Positions 8,060 to 15,468 of a stretch of 27,785 nt of DNA are shown here, piece by piece (position 1 is the stretch's first letter; each line of letters opens with the position of its first letter). Origin of the DNA: Bacteroidales bacterium UBA714 (GTDB lineage: Bacteria > Bacteroidota > Bacteroidia > Bacteroidales > UBA932); assembly GCA_002298075.1 (NCBI GenBank), contig DBLW01000176.1, positions 2,673 to 30,457 of the forward strand, read 5' to 3'. The position numbers were made by a program, and so were the translations under genes. The notes beneath the pieces are model-generated. The model was not told the DNA's origin, did not search any database, and worked only from the letters and a program-made list of their open reading frames with translations.

Positions 8060-8233
8060 TCTTGCACACTATATATTACACTATACATTTTGAATAAACC
8101 TGGAACCGGCCGGCATGGAGGCCCTGAAAGTGAGGATGACAATGCCGCGCACAGTTTCACGGAGTCAGGACTGAAGTGATTCAAACCTGTCTCCGGGTAC
8201 AGGAACTTTTGCCAATTTGACATATAGAGAAAA

Positions 8234-8272
8234 AGAGTGCCCCGGCTGCCGTGACGGTGTCCGGGGCACTCT
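8234..8272 (-). terminator. Intrinsic terminator at the end of the utilisation operon
   Basis: A perfect 12-base stem AGAGTGCCCCGG / CCGGGGCACTCT encloses a 15-base loop that can itself pair (CCGTGACGG). Read on the minus strand, it is followed by TTTTTCTC, a proper T-run, 24 bases past the stop codon of the last GH3 gene. It therefore closes the long minus-strand operon. Confidence 0.88.
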
Positions 8273-8296
8273 GTGCGTTATGAAAAGCTAATGTCT

Positions 8297-10636
8297 TTAT
8301 TTTCTGCTTATGCTTTCAACCGGTTGTGCCGGCGCCATTGCCTTGTGTACTTTCTGTGAGACTGCCTTGGCTACCTTATGGCTTGCGGTGCATTCTATCT
8401 TGTCTGCAGACGAGCACACATGCCACATATATGTTCCCTTGGCAAGTTCCCATGAAGAGGTCTTTTCATTGAATGAGGCCATGTCCATGGCGTCCCATTC
8501 CATTTTGACCGTTTCACTTTCTCCCGGGGCTATGATGCCGGTCTTGCAGAAGGCCTTAAGCTCCTTGGCCGGCTTCTCGAGCTTGCCCTCAGGTGCCGAT
8601 ACGAACAGCTCTACGACATTCTTGCCGGCCGTCTTGCCGGTGTTGGTAACTTTAACCTCAATTGAGCATTTGCCTTCTTTCATTTCCGAACTTACAATCG
8701 AATATGCGAAATCTGTATATGAGAGTCCGAATCCGAACGGGAATGAGACTGCTTTGCCGAATGTGTCGAAATATCTGTATCCGACGTATATGCCTTCCTC
8801 ATAGATTGTGTAGTCCACATTGCGTACAGGTTCTTTTTCCTGGGCCTCTTCCTTCATTCCGAACAAGGCCGAGAAGTCCATTATCGGCTCTATGTCATGA
8901 GGGAAGTTCTTGTCGGCAGGGGTGTCGCCGTAATTGGCCGCGAAAGTTACAGGAAGCTTTCCTGAAGGGTTCACCTTGCCGCTGAGCACGTCAGTGATGC
9001 TGTTTCCTATCTGTTCGCCTCCCTGGAAGGAGCAGAGTATCGCGTCAACCTCATCTTTCCATGATGCTGTCTCTATGGCGCAGCTTACATTGAGTATGGC
9101 CACGACTTTCTTTCCTGCCGCATGATATGCGCTGCTGACGGCCTTTAGAGTCTCTTTTTCTCCGTCGGTGAGATAGAACTGTTTTGACATCAGGTCTGAT
9201 GCTTCTCCCATTTTACGTCCGAAAGTGATGATTGCCACCTCGTTCCTGGCTGCGGCATCTGTCAGCTGCTGCGGGTCAAGCTTCATCTCGTCAGGTCTCT
9301 GGAGCGGCACAAGGGCGAAAGGCGGCTTGCCGTGAGGGAATATCCTGCGTGTCTCCGCCTGGATATGTCCGCTGTATGATTTCAGTACGGCCTTGTCAAC
9401 CGCATATCCTCCGTTTCTCAGTCCCTCGACCAATGATACGGTGAACGGGCTGATATTCATTCCTCCGAATCCCATTCCTCCTGAGATGATGTCGTATGAG
9501 GCTATTCCGTAAAGCGCTACATTCCTTACATTTGCCTGGAAAGGCAGGACACCGTTGTTCTGCAGGAGCACGGCGCCTTCGCTTCCTATTTCTCTTGCGG
9601 CAGCTGCATGGGCCTTGAGGTCGGGTGAGTTTGTGATTTCACGTCCGTTGAATGTGAGGGAGCGGCATACGAGCCTGAGTACTTCGCGCACATTGGCGTT
9701 GAGGGTCTCCTCCGGCAGGTTGCCGTTCTGCACGGCCTCGAGAATTGCCTTGTATTGCCTTTCCTGGCCTGGCTGCATCATGTTGTTTCCGCATTTCATG
9801 GATTGTACGGCATCCTTTCCGGCATTCCAGTCGGACATCACGACTCCGTCATATCCCCATTCGTCGCGGAGGATCACGGTGTTGAGGTCGCGGCTTTCCG
9901 GGGTGTATGTGCCGTTCACTATGCCGTATGAAGTCATTATGGTATATGGCTTCCCTTCCTTTATAGCCAGCTCGAAGCTCTTGAGATAAAGCTCGCGGAG
10001 AGCCCTTTCGCTGACACGTGCGTCATTTCCGGTACGGTTGGTCTCCTGGTTGTTCGCGACAAAATGCTTTACGCAGGCACCTGCACCCGTGCCTTGCAGT
10101 CCGAGCACATAAGATGCCGCCATTTTGCCTCCGAGGACAGGGTCTTCAGAGTAATACTCATGCGCACGTCCTCCCAGCGGGTTCCTTACAAGGTTAAGTC
10201 CAGGCGCAAGGAGCACGTCAAGACCGTAGTCGCGCACTTCTTCACCCAGTCCTCTTCCCATAAGTCCGGCCATGTCGCGGTTCCATGTGGCCGCAAGGGT
10301 CAATGAGGTCGGATACTCTGTGGTGTAGTAAGTTTTACTGTCAAATTCTCTTCTTGCGCTCATCCAGAGCTGATGAGGGCCGTCCGCAAGATATACGGCA
10401 GGTATGCCGAGGCGTTCTACCGGATAAGTGCTGCCGGCTGTTCCGGGGAACTGCGAGTCCGCTCCTGCCATGCCTGTTCCGAGCACCATGCGGACTTTCT
10501 CTTCCACAGTCATGGCGCCTATTACTTCGTCTATGTTCTCCTCCCCATGAAGGCGGACCTGTGCGGAGGATGTGAATGCCGGCACTGAGGCCAGGAAGGC
10601 CGTGACGGCTGTCAGCATAAGTTTCTTGTTAATCAT
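8297..10636 (-). CDS. GH3 family beta-glycosidase (periplasmic)
   Basis: A 779-residue glycoside hydrolase of family 3, which removes terminal beta-linked glucose, xylose or related sugars with retention. A type I signal peptide (cut near TSSAQ, residue 26) points to the periplasm. The N-terminal barrel carries KHFVANNQETNR (190-201) and the nucleophile D269 in VVMSDW. The C-terminal alpha/beta sandwich begins near 354 (GAVLLQNNGVLPF) and a fibronectin-III-like domain runs from about 655 to 750 (VTNTGKTAGKNVVELFVSAP). There is no PA14 insert. It is the last gene of the operon, 12 bases after the preceding esterase, and is a clear paralogue of the GH3 gene at 11910-14219. Substrate cannot be read from sequence; beta-glucoside or beta-xyloside is the usual range. 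Confidence 0.93.
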   Translation of the reverse strand: MINKKLMLTAVTAFLASVPAFTSSAQVRLHGEENIDEVIGAMTVEEKVRMVLGTGMAGADSQFPGTAGSTYPVERLGIPAVYLADGPHQLWMSARREFDSKTYYTTEYPTSLTLAATWNRDMAGLMGRGLGEEVRDYGLDVLLAPGLNLVRNPLGGRAHEYYSEDPVLGGKMAASYVLGLQGTGAGACVKHFVANNQETNRTGNDARVSERALRELYLKSFELAIKEGKPYTIMTSYGIVNGTYTPESRDLNTVILRDEWGYDGVVMSDWNAGKDAVQSMKCGNNMMQPGQERQYKAILEAVQNGNLPEETLNANVREVLRLVCRSLTFNGREITNSPDLKAHAAAAREIGSEGAVLLQNNGVLPFQANVRNVALYGIASYDIISGGMGFGGMNISPFTVSLVEGLRNGGYAVDKAVLKSYSGHIQAETRRIFPHGKPPFALVPLQRPDEMKLDPQQLTDAAARNEVAIITFGRKMGEASDLMSKQFYLTDGEKETLKAVSSAYHAAGKKVVAILNVSCAIETASWKDEVDAILCSFQGGEQIGNSITDVLSGKVNPSGKLPVTFAANYGDTPADKNFPHDIEPIMDFSALFGMKEEAQEKEPVRNVDYTIYEEGIYVGYRYFDTFGKAVSFPFGFGLSYTDFAYSIVSSEMKEGKCSIEVKVTNTGKTAGKNVVELFVSAPEGKLEKPAKELKAFCKTGIIAPGESETVKMEWDAMDMASFNEKTSSWELAKGTYMWHVCSSADKIECTASHKVAKAVSQKVHKAMAPAQPVESISRK

Positions 10637-10648
10637 TGTCTTTTAGTT

Positions 10649-11827
10649 TTAGAATATTCCGTTGAGTTTGCGGAGAATTTTAGGGGCGCACTCTTCCCAG
10701 AACCTGGAGTCGTGGGCTCCCCTGCGGGTTATGTATTCATACTGGATTCCGGCTGCGTCAAGTTCTTTCACAAAGCTTTCGTTCTGTGAGAACAGCTGGT
10801 CCTCCGTGCCCATTTCCATCACAAGTTCCGGAAGGTCTTTCGGGGACTTGAAGAATGAACTGAGCGCAGGAGTGGTGGCCGTTCCGGAGCCGTAGCATGC
10901 CGCGGAGCATGCATATACGCAGCAGAACATCTCAGGGTGCGACATGCCGTAGTAAAGCGAGCCGTAGCCTCCCATGGAAAGTCCTGCGATGGCCCTGTTC
11001 CCGCGGCCTGCCTTCACTTTGTACGTGCTTTCGATATGAGGAATGAATTCGTCAAAGAAATATGTCCTGAAATTTATTCCTGCCATGTGCCCGTCACAAT
11101 AGAAGGAGTCGAACGCATTCGGGGACACGATTATCATTTCCTTGCCTGAGGCGGTCTCATTATGGGCTGCATATTCGTGAATCCTGTTGTGGTTGAACCA
11201 GTCGCTGTGCGTGCCCCACATTCCGTGCAGGATGTACAGTACCGGAAACTCCTTGACTCCGTCGTAGCTTCCCGGAAGATAGACCGAGTACAGCATTTCC
11301 TGTCCGATAACCTTGCTCTGGAGTTTCAGGCCGCTTGTGAAGCCTGCATTCTCGTCCTTGGGCATCTTGTCAAGCTGCTGCCTGTCGAAGTATATGTTCT
11401 TGTCTTTTGTCGAAGCTGTAATCTCAAGGCCTGGACTGTGCAATGCGAGAGACAGGCTGTAGCTGTCATTTTTCCTTGTGACGGTCAGATTGCCGGACTC
11501 AATTTCCCTGAGCTGCCCGTCCACATCTGCGGTTGCTGTGAAATCCCTGTTTCCTATATTGTCCTGGACAAGGGAATATCTTCCGCCTTCGAGGTAGTTG
11601 ACAGTGCTTCCTGCCGTAATTCCGATGGAATTGCCGGATTTGTCGGACAGTCTGAGGCTTATGAGATGCAGGTTCTCTCCTTTGGAGCTTATGTCTGTTA
11701 TTTCAACAAGGTTGGCATCCATATGCATGCTTTCCGGTCCTGTCGCCGGCTCCTCGCCCTGGCATCCGCCAAGAAGCGCAAGAACTGACACCAGCAATGC
11801 CGTTGTGCTTTTTCTGTTCATATCCAT
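10649..11827 (-). CDS. CE1-like (esterase D/feruloyl-type) esterase lipoprotein
   Basis: A 392-residue alpha/beta hydrolase of the putative-esterase (PF00756) family, which includes feruloyl and acetylxylan esterases of CE1. The lipobox LLGGC gives a lipidated C22, followed by QGEEP, an acidic stretch like Bacteroidota lipoprotein surface-export signals. Residues about 40-150 form a beta-rich domain of unclear type; the hydrolase starts near 168. The nucleophile is S284 in GLSMGG, with candidates D343 (GTEDQ) and H372 (GAHDSRFW) for the triad, and HGMWG forms the oxyanion strand. It most likely removes acyl or hydroxycinnamoyl groups from a glycan. Start ATG at 11827 is followed by a second ATG two codons later. 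A hairpin separates it from the upstream GH3 gene, and the downstream GH3 gene begins 12 bases later. Confidence 0.88.
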   Translation of the reverse strand: MDMNRKSTTALLVSVLALLGGCQGEEPATGPESMHMDANLVEITDISSKGENLHLISLRLSDKSGNSIGITAGSTVNYLEGGRYSLVQDNIGNRDFTATADVDGQLREIESGNLTVTRKNDSYSLSLALHSPGLEITASTKDKNIYFDRQQLDKMPKDENAGFTSGLKLQSKVIGQEMLYSVYLPGSYDGVKEFPVLYILHGMWGTHSDWFNHNRIHEYAAHNETASGKEMIIVSPNAFDSFYCDGHMAGINFRTYFFDEFIPHIESTYKVKAGRGNRAIAGLSMGGYGSLYYGMSHPEMFCCVYACSAACYGSGTATTPALSSFFKSPKDLPELVMEMGTEDQLFSQNESFVKELDAAGIQYEYITRRGAHDSRFWEECAPKILRKLNGIF

Positions 11828-11834
11828 AAAACTT

Positions 11835-11875
11835 TTAGAAGCTGTCCGGAACCGAATCGTCTGGACAGCTTCTAA
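11835..11875 (-). other. Intercistronic hairpin between GH3 and esterase genes
   Basis: A perfect 13-base inverted repeat TTAGAAGCTGTCC / GGACAGCTTCTAA with a 15-base loop lies in the 82-base gap, ending only seven bases before the esterase start codon. On the minus strand it is followed by AAGTTTTATG, a weak T-run that runs into the start codon. It may act as a partial terminator, a processing or stability element, or a barrier to translation initiation. Confidence 0.6.
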
Positions 11876-11909
11876 TGGTCATTGTGTCCTTTTGTCGGAA
11901 GGGCTTATG

Positions 11910-14219
11910 TTACAGGGCCTGGCTGACCTTGATGACAGAGGGCTTGATTTCGGTTTCAAGGCTTGCCCTTATGTCACGTGAGGATGCTCCGGCCTGGAAA
12001 ATGTAATTTCCGCCTTCGACTGTCCATGCGTTCTGCTCCTGGTCAAATGACGCGAGGTCCGCATCTGCCACTGTGAGGGTGATTGTCTGCGATTCTCCGG
12101 GCTTCAGCTCGCGTGTCTTGGCAAACGCCTTGAGTTCGCGTACAGGCTTGTCCATTGTGTCCGCAGGTGCTGATACATAGAGCTGTACGGCTTCCTTGCC
12201 GGTGAATTTTCCGGTGTTGGTGATAGTTACAGTCATCTTGGTAACGCCTGCTGAATGTGAGATTGCAGGGCTTCCGTACTCGAATTCAGTATAGGACAGG
12301 CCGTATCCGAAAGGATATGATACCTCTATTCCGGCCTTGTCAAACCAGCGGTAGCCGACATAGATGCCCTCCTCGTATTCCGTATAGTCCACATTGCGCA
12401 CTTTTTCGCCTTTGTCCGCGTCAAGCGTCTTTCCGAACATGCCGAACTCAAGATCCACAGGGAAGTTCTTTGAGGACGCGTGGTCCTTGTAGGCTACTGG
12501 GAATGTCATTGTAAGCTTTCCGGAAGGGGATGCATTGCCTTTGAGCACGTCTGCGACGCTGTTTCCTCCTTCCTGTCCTGCCTGCCATGCGCAAAGGATG
12601 GCGTCAGGAATGCCTTTCCATGAGGCAGTCTCGATGACGCCGCCTATGTTGAGCACGACAACTGCCTTCTTTCCTGCCGCATGGAATGCCTTGCATACCT
12701 CACGGATAAGCTCCTGCTCTTTTGCGGTGAGTGAGAAGTCTGACACTTTCCTGTCCAGGAATTCTCCAGATGTGCGTCCTATGGTTATGATAGCCGCGTC
12801 ATTGGCTGAAACTGATGATGCAAGCTCCGCCTTTGACGGCACTATTTCTCCGGCGCGGTTCTTAGGCATGAACATGGCCATAGGATTGTCGCTCTTCGGA
12901 TTGAGCCTTTCGGTTTCTTCCGCTATATACTTGAGATACATCTTCTCAAGGGATTTGTCCACTTTGTAGCCTGCATTGGACAGGCCTTCCTGAAGTGATA
13001 CTGTGTATGCACGGTTCACATTGCCTGAACCGGTGCCTCCAGCGATGAAATCGTAAGATGTGGTTCCGTAGAGGGCCACGTTCTTTATCTCGGATGAGAA
13101 CGGAAGCACGCCGTCGTTCTTCAGGAGCACCATTCCCTCTGTAGCGGACTGCCTTGTCACCTTGGCATGTGCCTTGAGGTCCGGATTGTTGCTGTATTTG
13201 TATCCCTTGAACCTTGGAGAAAGCATTATCAGCTCAAGTATCCTCTTGACATTGCGGTCGAGGACTGCTTCGTCGAGAGTCCCGTCCTGAACACCTTTCA
13301 CGATGGCTTCGAACTGTCCGTCACGTCCGGGCTGGAGCATGTCATTACCTGCTTCCATCTGGGCGCATGCGTCCTTTCCACCGAACCAGTCGGTCATCAC
13401 CATGCCCTTGAAGCCCCAGTCGTCGCGAAGAACGGTCGTGAGCAGGTCCTTGCTCTCGGATGTATAGACTCCGTTGAGGTAGTTGTATGATGACATCACT
13501 GTCCATGGCTGTGACTCTTTCACTGCTATCTCGAAGCCCTTGAGATAGATTTCGCGCAGTGCCCTCTTGCTTATCAGGGCGTCATTGCCCATGCGGTTGG
13601 TCTCTTGGTTGTTTGCCGCGAAATGCTTTATGGATGTTCCGACTCCGTTTTTCTGTACTCCGTTAACGTATGCGGCTGCAATTTTTCCGCTTACTACCGG
13701 GTCTTCCGAATAATATTCGAAATTCCTTCCGCAAAGAGGGTTCCTGTGTATGTTGAGCGCGGGGGCGAGAAGCACGTCTGCGCCATATTCGAGCACTTCT
13801 TCTCCGATTGCATTGCCGACCTGCTCAACCAGCTCCTGGTTCCATGTGGATGCAAGGAGAGTCCCGATAGGGAAGTGGGTGCAATAGTAGGTGGCTTCGT
13901 CCCCTTCACGCACCGGATTGATGCGCAGTCCTGCAGGGCCGTCAGCGAGAACTATCGCTGGTATGCCCAGGCGCGGAATCGGATATGTGGTTCCGGCCGC
14001 TCCCGGTACGAGATTCCTGGTCTCACCGATGACGGGGGCGTCTCCGCTTGTTCCTGCCATTCCGGTTCCGATGACAAGATGGGCTTTCTCCTCGAGGGTC
14101 ATGGCTCCGATTACCTTGTCGATGGATGCCTTTCCGAGCTGCGGGTCTCCTTTTGGACCGCATGAGAGCATTGCCGCTGCCGACAATGCCATCAATGCTG
14201 TTTTCATTATCATGTCCAT
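11910..14219 (-). CDS. GH3 family beta-glycosidase lipoprotein
   Basis: A 769-residue family 3 glycoside hydrolase. The chosen start gives MDMIMKTALMALSAAAMLSC, a lipoprotein signal with C20; the ATG codons at 14213 and 14207 are also possible. The frame stays open to 14423, but that extension overlaps the upstream esterase and lacks a signal. KHFAANNQETNR (198-209) and nucleophile D277 in MVMTDW mark the catalytic barrel; GMVLLKNDGVLPF (from 362) starts the second domain and a fibronectin-III-like domain lies at about 660-745. It resembles the GH3 at 8297-10636 throughout, for instance VRNVDYTEYEEGIYVGYR against VRNVDYTIYEEGIYVGYR, so they are paralogues. It starts one base after the stop of the CE1-type esterase gene (TAGTATG), implying translational coupling. 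Confidence 0.93.
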   Translation of the reverse strand: MDMIMKTALMALSAAAMLSCGPKGDPQLGKASIDKVIGAMTLEEKAHLVIGTGMAGTSGDAPVIGETRNLVPGAAGTTYPIPRLGIPAIVLADGPAGLRINPVREGDEATYYCTHFPIGTLLASTWNQELVEQVGNAIGEEVLEYGADVLLAPALNIHRNPLCGRNFEYYSEDPVVSGKIAAAYVNGVQKNGVGTSIKHFAANNQETNRMGNDALISKRALREIYLKGFEIAVKESQPWTVMSSYNYLNGVYTSESKDLLTTVLRDDWGFKGMVMTDWFGGKDACAQMEAGNDMLQPGRDGQFEAIVKGVQDGTLDEAVLDRNVKRILELIMLSPRFKGYKYSNNPDLKAHAKVTRQSATEGMVLLKNDGVLPFSSEIKNVALYGTTSYDFIAGGTGSGNVNRAYTVSLQEGLSNAGYKVDKSLEKMYLKYIAEETERLNPKSDNPMAMFMPKNRAGEIVPSKAELASSVSANDAAIITIGRTSGEFLDRKVSDFSLTAKEQELIREVCKAFHAAGKKAVVVLNIGGVIETASWKGIPDAILCAWQAGQEGGNSVADVLKGNASPSGKLTMTFPVAYKDHASSKNFPVDLEFGMFGKTLDADKGEKVRNVDYTEYEEGIYVGYRWFDKAGIEVSYPFGYGLSYTEFEYGSPAISHSAGVTKMTVTITNTGKFTGKEAVQLYVSAPADTMDKPVRELKAFAKTRELKPGESQTITLTVADADLASFDQEQNAWTVEGGNYIFQAGASSRDIRASLETEIKPSVIKVSQAL

Positions 14220-14220
14220 A

Positions 14221-15417
14221 CTACTTGAAGAGCATAGGTACGAATTCGGTGAGGTAGATTCTCCAGTTCTTCCAGATGTGTCCCTCTCCTGTCTCGTAGT
14301 ATTCATAATCATAGCCTTTGCTGTCAAGCAATGCGCGGTACTCGTTGTTTGCCTGATAGAGGAAGTCCTTGTTTCCGATGGCAATCCAATAAAGGGCAGG
14401 CTTCTTTGCGAACTGTGCGGCAAGCTGCTCCTCGATGTTCTGATATACAGGCGACTTGGCGTCTTTGCCCGGCATTATTGCAGCTGAGAAAAGACCTACG
14501 TAGTTGAACATGTCAGGATAGTATTTCGATATGTGCATAGAGTGATATCCGCCCATTGAAAGGCCTGCGATTGCCCTGTGCTTCTTGTCCTTATATACTC
14601 TCCAGTTGCTTTCGACGAATTTCACCACGTCTGGGAATGACATCTCGAATGCTCCGTCCATCATGCCGCGCTGCTGCATTCCTGGTATGCGCTCAAAGCC
14701 TTCCACACTTTCTCCGGGGGCAGCCTGCTCTCCTGCATTGCCGTTTGTCATCACTACAATCATCGGCTCGGCCTTGCCCTGTGCGATGAGATTGTCAAGA
14801 ATCTGCGCTGTCCTTCCGAGTGCAATCCATGCCTCTTCGTCACCGCCTGCGCCGTGGAGCAGGTAGAACACAGGATATTTCTTGCTCTTGTTCTGCTCGT
14901 AGCCTGCAGGCGTATAGACTGTGAGCCTGCGGTTCATCTTGAGTGACGGGCTTTCGTACCATACTCTTGTCACGCTTCCGTGCGGCACGTCATTCACCTT
15001 GTAAAGGTCTGCGCGTCCTCCACCGATGATGAACACGTTGGTTACGGACGCCACGTCGCGTATCATATATACGTTTGAAGGGTCACGCATCATAAGCCCG
15101 TCAACGACAAATGAGTAGCTGTAAAGTTCCGGCGCGAGAGGTGCGGAAGTGAATTCCCAGACCCCGTCCTTTTCAATGAGGTCGGCGAATCCCGGACCGT
15201 CGAATGTTCCGAAAGGAGTCTCTATTTTCTGTGTAGGGAGGAAGTCTCCTGTCACCTGTACCTTGACCGCTTTCGGGGCACGGAGCCTGAATGTGACGCT
15301 GTTGTCCGGATTGATTTCAGGCGATTTGATTTGTGAGCCTCCCCAAAGGGCCTGTTGTGCTGATGCGCAGATGCCGATGAGCATTGCTGCGGCTGCAATG
15401 ATGAATTTCTTTGTCAT
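14221..15417 (-). CDS. CE1-like esterase with N-terminal early-set (CBM48-like) domain
   Basis: A 398-residue secreted esterase. The signal peptide MTKKFIIAAAAMLIGICASA is followed by QQ, suggesting a soluble periplasmic enzyme. Residues about 30-130 form an early-set or CBM48-like beta domain (SVTFRLRAPKAVKVQVTGDF, then ELYSYSFVVDGLMMRDPSN), as in many Bacteroidota CE1 feruloyl/acetylxylan esterases. The catalytic domain begins near 150; HGAGG is the oxyanion segment, S287 in GLSMGG is the nucleophile, and D351 (GNKDFLY) and H380 (GEGHIW) complete a plausible triad. It is expected to deacylate the target glycan, most likely hydroxycinnamoyl or acetyl groups. It lies 51 bases after the repeat lipoprotein gene, across a strong hairpin, and one base before the GH3 gene. 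Confidence 0.9.
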   Translation of the reverse strand: MTKKFIIAAAAMLIGICASAQQALWGGSQIKSPEINPDNSVTFRLRAPKAVKVQVTGDFLPTQKIETPFGTFDGPGFADLIEKDGVWEFTSAPLAPELYSYSFVVDGLMMRDPSNVYMIRDVASVTNVFIIGGGRADLYKVNDVPHGSVTRVWYESPSLKMNRRLTVYTPAGYEQNKSKKYPVFYLLHGAGGDEEAWIALGRTAQILDNLIAQGKAEPMIVVMTNGNAGEQAAPGESVEGFERIPGMQQRGMMDGAFEMSFPDVVKFVESNWRVYKDKKHRAIAGLSMGGYHSMHISKYYPDMFNYVGLFSAAIMPGKDAKSPVYQNIEEQLAAQFAKKPALYWIAIGNKDFLYQANNEYRALLDSKGYDYEYYETGEGHIWKNWRIYLTEFVPMLFK

Positions 15418-15433
15418 ATGTGTCTTGGTTTAT

Positions 15434-15461
15434 GGGCGCCGGGATTCAGTTCCCGGCGCCC
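15434..15461. other. GC-rich hairpin between binding-protein and enzyme genes
   Basis: A perfect 11-base stem GGGCGCCGGGA / TCCCGGCGCCC with a six-base loop fills the 51-base gap. On the plus strand it is followed by CCGGTTTTTT, so it has the form of a terminator against antisense transcription. On the minus strand, the sense direction, it lacks a T-run, so it more likely protects the 3' end of the upstream susCD mRNA or marks a processing site, which would let upstream genes be expressed more than the enzymes. Confidence 0.65.
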
Positions 15462-15468
15462 CGGTTTT

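Noticed and set aside
8041..8223. 60-codon minus-strand frame between the small gene and the GH3 terminator
   Set aside because: It overlaps the end of the small gene, has no recognisable family, and there is no promoter-like sequence ahead of it.
14220..14423. N-terminal extension of the GH3 lipoprotein
   Set aside because: The extra 68 codons overlap the esterase gene and would place the lipoprotein signal in the middle of the protein. The start at 14219 is far more plausible.
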